Shown in pieces: positions 8,993 to 18,940 of a stretch of 64,000 bases of DNA. Positions within the stretch are counted from its first letter, which is position 1, and each line of letters begins with the position of its first letter. The stretch is from Sodalis glossinidius str. 'morsitans'. Lineage in GTDB: Bacteria > Pseudomonadota > Gammaproteobacteria > Enterobacterales > Enterobacteriaceae. Under the pieces are notes generated by a model, which saw only the letters and a program-made list of their open reading frames with translations, searched no databases and was not told the DNA's origin. The stretch spans positions 1,116,001 to 1,180,000 of the forward strand of contig NC_007712.1 of NCBI RefSeq assembly GCF_000010085.1, written 5' to 3'. The translations under genes and the position numbers were made by a program.

Positions 8993-9171
8993 CCTGCGTT
9001 GCGGCGCCGAATTTTGTTCCTGCCGGCGCTATAAGCTAATCTTGGCCCATTTATCCTTCCCGCGTCGCCTTAGGCGCTAACGCACGCCGGCGCAGGGTGA
9101 TGATAGCGCTAAGGTGGTGACCGCTGCGCGAAGGGGGGGCATTGGGGCCTGTCGGGATGGACACGCCGCCC

Positions 9172-10533
9172 TCAGGCAGCGACCGTTTTTTCCAGCGCCG
9201 CGCGATTGGTCTGTTTGGTATCGACCTTGACATAGGCGCTGCGCTCTTCGGGCACCACCACCACCTCGGTGACGCCCGGCTGCGCCTGGAGACGCTGAGC
9301 CAACTGACCATCGGCCGCCATGCGGTCGGGCAGGGCAATGCGCAGACTGCTTACATAGGGTGGCTCGCGCAGCGTAATGCTTACAAGCCACCACGTCAGC
9401 GCTATTGCCGCTCCTGCCAGAAAGACCAGCCAGTCGCCCTGGAGTTGAAACAGAAAGCCGCCGAGCGTGCCACCGAACGCCACGCCGAGAAACTGGCTGG
9501 TGGAGTAAACGCCCATAGCGGTGCCTTTATAGCCTGCCGGCGACTCTTTGCTGATAAGCGATGGCAGCATAGCTTCCATGACGTTGAACGCCAAAAAGAA
9601 CACTTGAATGCCGGCGAACATGACCCAGAGATGTCCGCCCGCTGCGAGCAATACCAGCTCGGCAACTAGCAACAGCGTCACGCAACCCAGAAACACGCGC
9701 TTCATGCGCCGTTTGACTTCGGCATAAATGATGGCCGGCACCACCGCGGCGAATGAAAACAGCATGGTGACCAGGTACACTTTCCACTGGTCGCCGGGCA
9801 AAAAGCCGGCACGGGCCATCATGGGTGGCAGGGCGACGAAACTCGATATCAACATGGCATGCAGGCAAAAAATCCCCACGTTGAGTTTCAGCAGCTGCGG
9901 ATTGGCCAGGACTTTGCCGAAACTGCCGCGCACGATGCCTGATTCTCGATTAAGCGTATGGGCGCCGGCGGTGGGCACCACTAACAGGGTGAGCGCGACC
10001 CCTGCCAACGCCAGCGCGGTGATGCCCCAAAACAGGCCGCTAAGACCGATGGCATGGGTCATGATGGGGCCGACCACCATGGCGATGGCAAAGGTCACGC
10101 CAAAACTGACGCCGATAAACGCCATCGCTTTGGTGCGGTTCTGCTCGCGGGTCAAATCCGACAGCAGCGCCATCACCACGGCGGCAATGGCGCCCGATCC
10201 CTGTAGCGCGCGGCCGAGGATCACGCCCCATATGCTGTCGGTCAGCGCGGCGATGGCGCTGCCGAGGGCAAAGATCAGCAAACCACCGACGATAAGCGGC
10301 TTGCGGCCGACGCGGTCGGATACCAGTCCGAAGGGGATCTGAAACACCGCCTGCGCCAGCCCGTAGATACCGATGGCCAGGCCGATGAGCGCTTCGCTGG
10401 CGCCCTGTAGCGCCATGCCATAGGTGGTTAACACCGGCAATACCATGAACATGCCCAGCATGCGCAAAGAAAATACCGTACCCAGGCCCCAGGTGGCCCG
10501 CAGCTCCATGCCGGTCATTTTTGTGTCGTTCAT
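9172..10533 (-). CDS. yajR: YajR major facilitator superfamily transporter
   Basis: This is an inner-membrane MFS drug:H+ antiporter-like protein of unknown substrate. I choose the ATG at 10533 (MNDTKMTGMELRATWGLG), which matches the E. coli start; the open frame extends 29 codons upstream without family resemblance. The product is 453 residues. Visible features are the MFS motif A in loop 2-3 (GLVSDRVGRKPLIVGG), motif B (LGRALQGSGAIAAVVMALL), twelve hydrophobic segments, and a soluble C-terminal domain of about 65 residues starting near EPPYVSSLRIALP (the ferredoxin-like YAM domain). Intact. Confidence 0.94.
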   Translation of the reverse strand: MNDTKMTGMELRATWGLGTVFSLRMLGMFMVLPVLTTYGMALQGASEALIGLAIGIYGLAQAVFQIPFGLVSDRVGRKPLIVGGLLIFALGSAIAALTDSIWGVILGRALQGSGAIAAVVMALLSDLTREQNRTKAMAFIGVSFGVTFAIAMVVGPIMTHAIGLSGLFWGITALALAGVALTLLVVPTAGAHTLNRESGIVRGSFGKVLANPQLLKLNVGIFCLHAMLISSFVALPPMMARAGFLPGDQWKVYLVTMLFSFAAVVPAIIYAEVKRRMKRVFLGCVTLLLVAELVLLAAGGHLWVMFAGIQVFFLAFNVMEAMLPSLISKESPAGYKGTAMGVYSTSQFLGVAFGGTLGGFLFQLQGDWLVFLAGAAIALTWWLVSITLREPPYVSSLRIALPDRMAADGQLAQRLQAQPGVTEVVVVPEERSAYVKVDTKQTNRAALEKTVAA

Positions 10534-10694
10534 CACTACCTCGAAAAATCTTACCGGGCTATTGTAATGCCATAACGCAGGACGGGAAATCGAATGATAT
10601 TTAACAGATGTTAACGTCATCGCTCATACGCGACGTGCTAGCCGGCACGGCACCGGAAAGCGTTTAACGCCCTGGCGGTTAATGAAGTGAAAGG

Positions 10695-10750
10695 TGAGAA
10701 AGAGGGCAGGGCGTGCGCCCTGCCGGAACGGGTAACCCCGAGGGTTACCC
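10695..10750 (-). terminator. Hairpins at the end of the cyo operon
   Basis: Just past cyoE the minus strand can form a perfect 8-bp stem (GGCAGGGC / GCCCTGCC, loop GCAC, at 10705-10724) followed by the pyrimidine-rich CTCTTTCTC. A second hairpin (GGGTAACC / GGTTACCC) overlaps the cyoE stop codon. The T tract is imperfect, so termination efficiency is uncertain. Confidence 0.5.
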
Positions 10751-11635
10751 GAGGTAAGTGAGCAGGTTGTTGGCGGACGGCACCATGAAGTCTACCGACA
10801 TCATCACGCTCAACGAGTTGATGGCCACGATCGAGAAAATGAACAGCTTGCGCGCCCACACTTTATCGTCATTGGCTGATTTATAGCCCTGCAACGCCAT
10901 GCCCAGCCACCAAACGCTTACCGAGGCGGCGACGATCAGGTATTTGTAGCCGGCATAACCGCTCAACGTCAGCATCAGCGTGGCCACCATGAACCCGATG
11001 ATATACAGGGTGATGTGGTGTTTCGTGACCGAAATACCGCGTTTGACCGGTAAGACCGGAATCGACGCTGCCTGATAGTCCTTGAAGCGGAAAATGGCAA
11101 TGGCATAGGAATGAGGCATTTGCCACAGACTGAAGATCAGCAGCAGAATCAGTGCGCCGGTGTCGAACCCGTCGCTGACGGCGCAGTAACCGATGACCGG
11201 CGGCGCGGCGCCGGACAAACTGCCGATAAGCGTACCGTAGACGGATTTGCGCTTCATATACAGGCTGTACACGCCGACATAGACGACAAAGCCCATCACC
11301 GCCAGCCACATGGCCAGCGGATTCGCCGCCAGATACAACAACGCAAAACCGGCAATACCCAGCACCGTAGCGTAAACCAGACTGACTTTCGGAGAAATTA
11401 ATCCTTTCACCAGGACCCTGTTTTTGGTCCTTTCCATTTTCCGGTCGATATCGCGATCGATATAGTTGTTAAACACACAACCCGAGGCGACCACCAGCGA
11501 CACACCGAGCAGCGTGGCGAGAAACAGGGCATAATCAATCTGGCCCTTTGCGGCCAGCAAGAAGCCCCCGATGACAGAAATTAGATTACCGAAAATAATT
11601 CCTGGTTTTGTTACTTGCAGGTATTGCTTAATCAT
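10745..11635 (-). CDS. cyoE: Protoheme IX farnesyltransferase (heme O synthase)
   Basis: CyoE transfers a farnesyl group to heme B to make heme O for cytochrome bo3 oxidase. The 296-residue polytopic membrane protein has the prenyltransferase signature NNYIDRDIDRKMERTKNR (first aspartate-rich motif) and the second acidic/loop region near RFKDYQAASIPVLPV. It has the E. coli length, and is the last gene of cyoABCDE, 15 bases after cyoD. Intact. Confidence 0.97.
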   Translation of the reverse strand: MIKQYLQVTKPGIIFGNLISVIGGFLLAAKGQIDYALFLATLLGVSLVVASGCVFNNYIDRDIDRKMERTKNRVLVKGLISPKVSLVYATVLGIAGFALLYLAANPLAMWLAVMGFVVYVGVYSLYMKRKSVYGTLIGSLSGAAPPVIGYCAVSDGFDTGALILLLIFSLWQMPHSYAIAIFRFKDYQAASIPVLPVKRGISVTKHHITLYIIGFMVATLMLTLSGYAGYKYLIVAASVSVWWLGMALQGYKSANDDKVWARKLFIFSIVAINSLSVMMSVDFMVPSANNLLTYLG

Positions 11636-11650
11636 TACCGTTGTGCTCTG

Positions 11651-11983
11651 TTAGTGGCCCATCAAGTTGTGATTGAGGTACCACATAATCCACAAGGAGC
11701 CGACTACCAGGATGGCGATGATCATCACCGCAAACACAAAGGCTATCAGATTCCACTGCTGCTCGGACGACGTACTGAGGTGCAGGAAGTACACCAGATG
11801 AACCACAATCTGTACGACTGCGCAAATCACCAGCACCGCGATCAGCATGCTTTCGCTGGCGGAGCCCTGCATCACTATGGCAAACGGAATTACCGTCAGG
11901 ATGATGGAGAGAATAAAACCAATCAAATAAGACTTATGGCTGCCTTGGCTGGCGCCAGTATGCCCTGCGGATGCATGACTCAT
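11651..11983 (-). CDS. cyoD: Cytochrome bo3 ubiquinol oxidase subunit IV
   Basis: CyoD is the small membrane subunit that helps CuB assembly in cytochrome bo3. The start is the ATG at 11983 (MSHASAGHTGASQGSHKSY), which overlaps the cyoC stop by one base (TAATG); an upstream in-frame start lies inside cyoC and has no support. The product is 110 residues with three transmembrane helices (for example LIGFILSIILTVIPFAIVM). Intact. Confidence 0.96.
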   Translation of the reverse strand: MSHASAGHTGASQGSHKSYLIGFILSIILTVIPFAIVMQGSASESMLIAVLVICAVVQIVVHLVYFLHLSTSSEQQWNLIAFVFAVMIIAILVVGSLWIMWYLNHNLMGH

Positions 11984-12597
11984 TAAAGTGCCCCCATTAA
12001 ATACACCACGGTAAAGACGCAAATCCACACCACGTCCAGGAAGTGCCAGAACAGGCTCAGGCACTGCAAACGGGTTTGGTTAACCGGTGTCAGACCGCGA
12101 CGGGAGACCTGAACCATCATCACCAGAATCCAGATTAGGCCGGAGGTGACGTGCAAACCATGGGTACCCACCAGCGTGAAGAAGCCGGACAGGAAGGCGC
12201 TGCGGTCCGGCCCATAGCCTTCGGCAATCAAATGATGGAACTCGTAAAGTTCCATGCAGATAAAGCCGAGGCCGAACAGGAAAGTCATGCCCAGCCAGAC
12301 GTTGACTCGGCTCTTGTAACCGCGGTACATGGCTAGGATAGCCATGCCGTAGGTGATACTACTGAACAGCAGGAAGAAGGTTTCGACCAGCACAAATGGC
12401 AGCTCGAAAATGTCCTTGCCCGTCGGTCCGCCCGCCACGCTATTGCTCAGCACGGCATAGGTGGCGAACAGGGTGGCGAACAGAATACAGTCGCTCATCA
12501 GGTAGATCCAGAAGCCGAATACTTTGGTGGCTCCCGCATCGTGGTGCCCATGCTCGGTATGGGCGGCTTCATGATTGGATAGGATCTTAGTTGACAT
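11983..12597 (-). CDS. cyoC: Cytochrome bo3 ubiquinol oxidase subunit III
   Basis: CyoC is the five-helix subunit III of cytochrome bo3. The 204-residue protein contains VFGFWIYLMSDCILFATLF, the GFICMELYEFHHL segment with conserved Glu/His, FFTLVGTHGLHVTSGL and a C-terminal FWHFLDVVWICVFTVVY. The start overlaps the 3' end of cyoB by 11 bases. Intact. Confidence 0.97.
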   Translation of the reverse strand: MSTKILSNHEAAHTEHGHHDAGATKVFGFWIYLMSDCILFATLFATYAVLSNSVAGGPTGKDIFELPFVLVETFFLLFSSITYGMAILAMYRGYKSRVNVWLGMTFLFGLGFICMELYEFHHLIAEGYGPDRSAFLSGFFTLVGTHGLHVTSGLIWILVMMVQVSRRGLTPVNQTRLQCLSLFWHFLDVVWICVFTVVYLMGAL

Positions 12598-14581
12598 TCT
12601 TCACGCCCGCTTCACTGATTTGGTCAAAATGCCGGTTCTCGATACGTTCGACTTCCTCTACCGGCACATAATAATCCACGTCTTCATTGAAGCTGTGAAC
12701 TATCCAGGTCACGATCATGCCGGCAAACCCGACGATCGCTAGCCACCAGATATGCCAGATCAGAGCAAAGCTGAACACCAGGCTAAAGGCGGCAATAACT
12801 ACGCCGGCGCCGGTGTTTTTCGGCATATGAATCGGTTCATACGCCAGCGGTTTCTGATAGGCGGACCCTTCTTCCTTCATTTCCCAGAACACATCGCGCT
12901 GATTGTTAACTTCCGGCACGATGGCAAAGTTATAGAACGGCGGGGGAGAGGAGGTCGCCCATTCCAGGGTGCGGCCACCCCACGGATCGCCGGTCAGGTC
13001 GCGGTTCTGTTCCCGATCGCGCACGCTGACCACAATCTGGATGACCTGGCACAGGATACCCAGCGCGATAAGCGCGGCGCCGGCGGCGGCCACCATCAAC
13101 AGAGGATGGAAAACGGGGTCGATTTGCTGGCTCAGACGGCGGGTCATCCCCATGAAGCCCAGCGCATAAAGCGGCATAAAGGCGACGTAGAACCCAATAA
13201 TCCAGAACCAGAAAGCGCGCTTGCCCCAGGTTTCGTTCAGGGTATAGCCAAACGCTTTCGGGAACCAGTAGGTCATACCGGCGAAGCAGCCGAACACTAC
13301 ACCGCCGATAATGACGTTATGGAAGTGGGCGATCAAAAACAGGCTGTTATGCAACACGAAGTCGGCGCCGGGCACCGCCAGCAGCACGCCGGTCATCCCG
13401 CCGATGGAGAAGGTGATGACGAAGCCCACGGTCCACAGCATCGGGGAGTTAAGCACCACGCGGCCCTGATAAATGGTGAACAGCCAGTTGAAAATCTTCA
13501 CCCCGGTCGGGATGGCGATGATCATCGTCATGATGCCGAAGAAGGCGTTGACGTTGGCGCCGGACCCCATGGTAAAGAAGTGATGCAGCCAGACGCAGAA
13601 CGACAGCACGGTAATGGCGATGGTTGCCCACACCAGCGAGGTATAGCCAAACAGGCGCTTTTTCGAGAAGGTGGCGACCAACTCCGAGAACACGCCGAAT
13701 ACCGGCAGCACCAGTATGTACACTTCCGGATGGCCCCATGCCCAGAACAGGTTGATGTACATCATCATATTGCCACCCATGTCATTGGTGAAGAAATGGG
13801 TGCCCAGATAGCGATCCAGGGTCAGCAGTACGATGGTCACGGTCAAAATCGGGAACGCGGCGATGATAAGCACGTTGGTGCACAGCGCGGCCCAGGTAAA
13901 GACCGGCATTTTCATCATCGGCATGCCGGGCGCGCGCATCCGCAAAATGGTGGCGAAGAAGTTCACGCCGGTCAGGGTGGTCCCGATACCGGCTATCTGA
14001 ATACTCCAGATCCAGTAATCGACCCCGACGCCGGGACTGTACTCCTTGCCCGCCAGCGGCGGATAGGCTACCCAACCGGTTTGGGCGAATTCACCCACGC
14101 CGAGGGAGACGTTTATCAGGATAACACCGACGACGAAGAACCAGAAACTCAGGGAGTTCAGGAAAGGGAAAGCAACGTCGCGGGCGCCGATTTGCAGCGG
14201 CACGGCCAGGTTCATCAGGCCGACCACGAATGGCGTCGCCATGAAGATGATCATGATAACGCCGTGGGCGGTTACCACCTGGTCATAGTGATGCGGCGGC
14301 AGAAAGCCCGCTTCGCCCGCCGAGGCCAGCGCCTGCTGCGAACGCATCATGATGGCGTCGGCAAAGCCGCGCAGCAGCATCACGAACGCCACGATTATGT
14401 ACATGATGCCGATTTTCTTATGGTCTACCGAGGTGAACCACTCATGCCAAAGATATTGCCACTTACCAAAATAGGTAATGGCGGCCACCAGCCCCAGACC
14501 AATCACAATGATGGCGGCGACGGTTATCATAATGATCGGTTCATGGTACGGAACCGAATCAAGCGTTAATTTTCCGAACAT
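12587..14581 (-). CDS. cyoB: Cytochrome bo3 ubiquinol oxidase subunit I
   Basis: CyoB is the catalytic subunit of the proton-pumping quinol oxidase and carries low-spin heme b, heme o3 and CuB. The 664-residue protein (E. coli 663) has DHKKIGIMYII, the heme-ligand region VTAHGVIMIIFMATPF, the CuB/tyrosine crosslink motif WAWGHPEVYILVLPVF, a double histidine in WLHHFFTMG and the heme ligands in HFHNVIIGG. It lies 5 bases downstream of cyoA. A long open frame on the opposite strand here is only a codon-bias shadow. Intact. Confidence 0.98.
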   Translation of the reverse strand: MFGKLTLDSVPYHEPIIMITVAAIIVIGLGLVAAITYFGKWQYLWHEWFTSVDHKKIGIMYIIVAFVMLLRGFADAIMMRSQQALASAGEAGFLPPHHYDQVVTAHGVIMIIFMATPFVVGLMNLAVPLQIGARDVAFPFLNSLSFWFFVVGVILINVSLGVGEFAQTGWVAYPPLAGKEYSPGVGVDYWIWSIQIAGIGTTLTGVNFFATILRMRAPGMPMMKMPVFTWAALCTNVLIIAAFPILTVTIVLLTLDRYLGTHFFTNDMGGNMMMYINLFWAWGHPEVYILVLPVFGVFSELVATFSKKRLFGYTSLVWATIAITVLSFCVWLHHFFTMGSGANVNAFFGIMTMIIAIPTGVKIFNWLFTIYQGRVVLNSPMLWTVGFVITFSIGGMTGVLLAVPGADFVLHNSLFLIAHFHNVIIGGVVFGCFAGMTYWFPKAFGYTLNETWGKRAFWFWIIGFYVAFMPLYALGFMGMTRRLSQQIDPVFHPLLMVAAAGAALIALGILCQVIQIVVSVRDREQNRDLTGDPWGGRTLEWATSSPPPFYNFAIVPEVNNQRDVFWEMKEEGSAYQKPLAYEPIHMPKNTGAGVVIAAFSLVFSFALIWHIWWLAIVGFAGMIVTWIVHSFNEDVDYYVPVEEVERIENRHFDQISEAGVKNVN

Positions 14582-14586
14582 CGTTA

Positions 14587-15516
14587 TTATTCCTCTGTAC
14601 CCGTGTGAGAGTGTTCACCCATGTACATCCCTTCGTCCTGGGTGGTGGCAATACTCGTCCCCTTGCCCATGAATTTGCCGATCACATCCTGGTACAGACT
14701 GGGTTTAACGCTGGAGAAGTACTCAACCGGATGATACTCGCTCGGCGCCGCCAGCTGCTCGTAAGCCTGCATGGTGCCAAGCGTTTCCGGTGATGCCTTG
14801 ACCTTCTGAACCCACTGGTCGAAACCGGCTTGATCCGGCGTGGCGACGGCGGTGAATTTCATACCGGAAAAGCCCCGGCCGCTGAAGTTCGCTGAAATGC
14901 CTTTATAGCTGCCCGGCTCGTTGGCAATGAGATGCAGGGTGGCATTCATACCGGCCATGGCATAAATCTGGCCGCCCAACTGGGGAATAAAGAAGGAATT
15001 CATGACCGAATTGGAGGTAATATCGAATTTCACCGGTACGTTGGCCGGGAAAGCGATTTCGTTTACCGTAGCGATGCCTTGCTCCGGGTAAATGAACAGC
15101 CATTTCCAGTCCATGGCGACAACTTGAATGGTGACAGGTTTGGCGTCTGAGACAATGGGTTTGCTCGGATCCAGCGCATGGGTCGACTTCCAGGTCAGGG
15201 TGGCCAGGAAAATGATGATAAGGATGGGTACCGTCCACACTACCAGTTCCACCTTGCTGGAGTGGGACCAGTTGGGGCTGTACGTTGCCTTGGTATTGGA
15301 TGCGCGATATTTAATGGCAAAGACGAATGCCATGACGACAGCGGGTATCACGACGATCAACATCAGCCCGAAGGCGGTCAGTATTAATGAACGTTGCTCC
15401 AGTCCAATCTGTCCCTTGGGATTCATTAACACCATGTCACTGCAGCCGCTAACTAAGGCGGCGACGCTAAACAGCGACAACATCCCTAAATATTTATTGT
15501 ATTTCCTGAGTCTCAT
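14587..15516 (-). CDS. cyoA: Cytochrome bo3 ubiquinol oxidase subunit II (lipoprotein)
   Basis: CyoA is the membrane-anchored subunit II with a periplasmic cupredoxin domain. The 309-residue protein starts with a signal peptide ending in the lipobox VSGC (cysteine at residue 25), followed by a second membrane segment (LMLIVVIPAVVMAFVFAIK) and the cupredoxin domain with AMDWKWLFIYPEQGIATVNE, FPANVPVKFDITSNSVMNSF and GRGFSGMKFTAVA. As expected for quinol oxidases, no CuA ligand set is present. First gene of the cyo operon. Intact. Confidence 0.97.
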   Translation of the reverse strand: MRLRKYNKYLGMLSLFSVAALVSGCSDMVLMNPKGQIGLEQRSLILTAFGLMLIVVIPAVVMAFVFAIKYRASNTKATYSPNWSHSSKVELVVWTVPILIIIFLATLTWKSTHALDPSKPIVSDAKPVTIQVVAMDWKWLFIYPEQGIATVNEIAFPANVPVKFDITSNSVMNSFFIPQLGGQIYAMAGMNATLHLIANEPGSYKGISANFSGRGFSGMKFTAVATPDQAGFDQWVQKVKASPETLGTMQAYEQLAAPSEYHPVEYFSSVKPSLYQDVIGKFMGKGTSIATTQDEGMYMGEHSHTGTEE

Positions 15517-15978
15517 TTAACGACCTCAATAAAATGTGCTCTAATGTCGTTTCTTGTGTGTGGGCATTTTACGGGAAGGTTGCAGTACTGTAAACACGCT
15601 TAAGCTTATGTCAGAAACATGTTTCTGCATTCTGCCAGGCGTGTCACACCTGTTGGGAATGATGACAAAATATTAATCGCGACAAAGGGTTAGAGAATTA
15701 ACCTTCAGAATACCCCGATTCCGTTAACGGAAAGAATAACGGCGTGCAATCTGTATCATCGCGTTAACAAATCAATATCATTCTTTGACAAAGAAACTAC
15801 AAATACGTAAATATGAACCCTGTAAAATAGTAGAGGCGATAAACTGTCACTCCTGCAACATAATTAAAAAAATGACCTTAAGCCGAAACAGTAATAAGTC
15901 GGAATGCGACCGCCGCCGCGAAATTTTATTCGGCGCCGCACTGCCCTGGGTCATCGATGACACGTCACAGTGCTTCGG
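15517..15978. other. Intergenic region upstream of cyoA
   Basis: These 462 bases lie between the cyoA start and the decayed 3' end of ampG. They must hold the cyo promoter and its regulatory sites, and are distinctly AT-rich compared with the genes around them. I see no open frame resembling a protein, no strong terminator and no confident promoter hexamers. A short open frame on the plus strand has no family resemblance. Confidence 0.5.
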
Positions 15979-17381
15979 CTAGCGGGATCGTTTCATGGCG
16001 CGATAATCGAGTACGCACCCCATGAGTATACTCACCGTGAGCAGAAGGGCACCTATTTTCCAACATAAATTCATGATCGTACCGGTCGACACCATGCCCG
16101 CGGCCTTGGCCAGCACCACCAGCACGCCAACAGCCGTTGCGCCAGGCGATAACCGGCGTTGAAATGGCCACGGTGCAGGAATTCGCCGGTATGCTGGGTG
16201 AGGGTTAGCGTAGTGCGGCACAGCATGAGCAGGCCCAGACCCGGGAAAGATATCGCCACGGAGAAGAGATAAAACCAGGCCCAGCCGTGCAATTCGACAA
16301 ACCAGCCGGCGAGGGGGCCGATATAGACCCGGCCAACGGCAGCTAGCGCCGACAGCAGCGCGACGAAAGCCGCGGTACCCATGCCGCCGCACAGGTTCTC
16401 GACGAAGACCGCCGCGGCCATCGACCACAGATGCTTATCGTTCACCGCCAGCGCCCAATAGCCGGCGTTGGATACCGTCTGCAAGAGCCCGAACAGCAAC
16501 AGGGCGCGAAACAGCGACAACCGCTGCATCAGCAATCCGCCCGCCAGCGTACCGACCAGGGTCGCCAACAGCCCCAGACTTTTGTTAATCATCCCGACCT
16601 GACCGGCGTCGAAGCCGACGCCGCGAATAAGGAAGGTGGTACTCAGACTGAGTGCGAAGGCATCGCCGAGCTTGTAAAGCACAATCAGCATCAAGACGAG
16701 CCAGGCGTTATCGCGGCCGAAGAAATCGCGCAGCGGCGCTATCACCGCCTGCTACAGACTGGCCGGCTTGGGTATTGCCTGGTCCGGCTTCGGCGCCAGC
16801 AGGGTGCTGACAAGGCCCAGCAGCATGAGGGCGGCCATCATCCAATAGGTGGCCTGCCAGCCGAGCCAGCGGTCCGCCAGCCATAGCGCCAGACCGCCGG
16901 ACACCAGCATGGCCAGCCGATAGCCCAGCACCGAGACTGCGGCGCCGGTGCCGAGCTCCTGCGCCGGCAGCAGATCGGTCTTGTAGGCGTCAAACACGAT
17001 ATCCTGCGAGGCGGAGCAAAAAGCCACCCATACCGCCAGCGCCGCTAACCACGCCAGATTGCGCCCCGGATCAAGGGTGCCCATCGCCAGCAGACCCATG
17101 ATGAGCAGTAATTGACAAATCACCAGCCAGCCGCGCCGGCGGCCCATCAGCGGCGGACTGTAGCGATCCATTACCGGCGACCACAGGAACTTGAAGACGT
17201 ACGCCTGCCCGACCAGCGAGAAGAAGCCGATGGTTTTCAGATACAGCTGGGCCACCGTCATCCAGGCCTGCAATGTCCCGGAGGTGAGCGCCAGCGGTAA
17301 GCTGGAGGCAAAGCCGAGGCACAGCAGAATGACGGAACGGCGCTGGGTCAGGGTAGCAAGACGAACGGAGGTCATGGTCAT
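15979..17381 (-). pseudogene. ampG: AmpG muropeptide permease, broken
   Basis: AmpG imports anhydro-muropeptides for cell-wall recycling and links to beta-lactamase induction. The N-terminal 209 codons are good MFS sequence (LCLGFASSLPLALTSGTLQAW; SASQDIVFDAYKTDLL), then an in-frame TAG at about 16755 interrupts PASL/QAVIAPLRDFFGRDN. The same frame continues with LYKLGDAFALSLSTTFLIRG. About 16 residues are deleted where AAFVALL joins SALAAVGRVYIGP, and near 16150-16170 the frame shifts, so that the C-terminus (TIMNLCWKIGALLLTV ... LDYRAMKRSR) ends at 15979. Three independent lesions make it non-functional. It would have been co-transcribed with yajG. Confidence 0.93.
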
Positions 17382-17436
17382 ACGGCTTTCGGGTTAACCT
17401 GCCCGGCACCGCGGGCAGGCGGGTGAACGGGGAAGC

Positions 17437-18015
17437 CTAGCGCGCGTTTTGTTTAATGAAACTGTTGACGCTGCTGTCATTCGCCATGTCGTTGATCACG
17501 TCTGCCAGCACGCTGTCCACGGCGCTAGTGATTTTGTCATTGGCCGCGCGGAAGGCACCCTGCACATTGTACACCGACTGGTAGCTCTTCACTTGCTTGT
17601 TGCCGTTTTTCGCCTGGGCGATGATAGAGATATCCGCCCGCGTGGTGATGTTATAGCGCACATTACCTTCGGTAACATCGGCGTAAAGTTTATTGACCAC
17701 GATCTGCAAATCCACGGCGCCGTTCGGACCAATCATGTAACCGCGGGCGGTCATCTGTTTTTCCAGCACTTCCTGTAGCAGGAAACGCAGATCGCGCGAC
17801 GGCGTCAGGGTCACCAGCTGGCCGTCGCGGTTGACCTTGGCCAACGCCTGATCCGGCCGCTGGTCGGCGCCGTTAACGCTGACGGTAACGCCCATCAGCG
17901 ACGGATCCTGCTGCGGCAACTGGATCTTGGGTGAAATATCCAGCGTATTGGTGCTGGCGGCGCAGCCGGAGAGTAACAGTATTGCCACAAACGGCATCAG
18001 GTATTTTTTCAGCAT
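17437..18015 (-). CDS. yajG: YajG family outer-membrane lipoprotein
   Basis: YajG is an uncharacterised lipoprotein conserved in enterobacteria. I start at 18015 (MLKKYLMPFVAILLLSGC), which gives the family length of 192 residues and a GAGAAAG-like ribosome site; an ATG six codons upstream is also possible. A signal peptide ends in LSGC with the lipidated cysteine at residue 18. The mature part has LPQQDPSLMGVTVSVNGADQ, SRDLRFLLQEVLEKQM and the C-terminus SVNSFIKQNAR. It is divergent from bolA. Intact, while the downstream ampG of the same operon is broken. Confidence 0.93.
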   Translation of the reverse strand: MLKKYLMPFVAILLLSGCAASTNTLDISPKIQLPQQDPSLMGVTVSVNGADQRPDQALAKVNRDGQLVTLTPSRDLRFLLQEVLEKQMTARGYMIGPNGAVDLQIVVNKLYADVTEGNVRYNITTRADISIIAQAKNGNKQVKSYQSVYNVQGAFRAANDKITSAVDSVLADVINDMANDSSVNSFIKQNAR

Positions 18016-18304
18016 ATAAGCTTTCTCATTCATCAGGATAGGGAAGGTGAAAATGGCCTCATCATAGCATCGCCGACGGGAGGGGAAAGCCCCAAATCGC
18101 GCTAATTTACGTTACCGAACATTTTGCCGTGTCGCGCGTGCCAAACGCCGTCCGGCCCTGAGCCATACCGTGCAATGGCCCCGTGCAGGACGACTTGGGG
18201 CGTCGGGCGTGAAATTTGTCGCTTAAAAGCTAGGCGTTAAATAATATTCAGCTAAAATTTTAACTGACGGAGCAAAGAGCTCTGCCTGGCGTTGAGGAGA
18301 AGAG

Positions 18305-18622
18305 ATGATGATTCGCGAGCAAATAGAAACAAAAATCAGGGCAGAGTTTACTCCGCTGTATTTGGAGGTCGTGGACGAAAGCTATCAGCATAACGTCCTG
18401 GCGGGCTCTGAGAGTCATTTCAAAGTGGTATTGGTCAGCGATCGGTTCAACGGCGAGCGTATCCTTAGCCGCCACCGCGCGATATATGGCGTTCTGGCGG
18501 ATGAACTGGCGGGGCCTGTCCATGCGCTGGCGCTGCACACCTACACCGTAAAAGAGTGGGAGGGGCTGCAGGATACGGTACCGGCGTCACCCCCTTGCCG
18601 GGGCGCCGGCCTGACGGCTTAA
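18305..18622 (+). CDS. bolA: BolA stress/morphology regulator
   Basis: BolA is a small KH-like-fold protein that affects cell shape in stationary phase and pairs with monothiol glutaredoxins in iron-sulfur metabolism. The 105-residue product equals the E. coli length: MIREQIETKIRAEF, LEVVDESYQHNV, SESHFKVVLVSDRF and the conserved histidine region VHALALHTYTVKEWEGLQ. It lies divergent from yajG and upstream of tig, as in E. coli. Intact. Confidence 0.97.
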   Translation: MMIREQIETKIRAEFTPLYLEVVDESYQHNVLAGSESHFKVVLVSDRFNGERILSRHRAIYGVLADELAGPVHALALHTYTVKEWEGLQDTVPASPPCRGAGLTA

Positions 18623-18940
18623 GCCGTAAACGGACAAAGTTCAACGCGCCGGAAGGGCGGGGAGATGGCCCGCCGGCCGTTTCTCTTGACCACGTTCCCG
18701 CCCCGCAGCGCGCAATTTGCGCGCCGTCCTCGACTCATAAACCCTATCCCGCTATAATGCCGCGTCTTATATTTCCGGAAGGTATTCGGGATGCTTCTGA
18801 CGACAACGGGCAACAGGTTTTGATTCCTCAGACCACCCGGATCTAAAGAGGCCATTTTCACGTCAGTGGACCTGGATGACCGCTTCTTTGAAAACGGCTT
18901 CTGGCGTTGATCGAGCACTGTGATTTTTTGAGGTAACGAG
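18623..18940 (+). other. bolA-tig intergenic region
   Basis: These 318 bases hold the tig promoter (listed separately at 18730-18758) and a leader of about 175 bases ending in the tig ribosome site GAGGT. A weak GC hairpin (GGCGGG / CCCGCC) just after bolA lacks a T tract. No gene is seen. Confidence 0.55.
18730..18758 (+). promoter_or_regulatory. Predicted sigma-70 promoter of tig
   Basis: A perfect TATAAT -10 box at 18753-18758 is preceded, at a 17-base spacing, by TCGACT (4 of 6 matches to TTGACA). Confidence 0.65.

Noticed and set aside
12752..14569. 605-codon open frame on the plus strand opposite cyoB
   Set aside because: It is an antisense shadow of cyoB codon usage. It is rich in His/Gln/Arg with no family features, while cyoB on the other strand is unmistakable.
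15785..15982. 65-codon plus-strand frame upstream of cyoA
   Set aside because: It lies in an AT-rich regulatory region, has no recognisable motif and runs into the ampG remnant.
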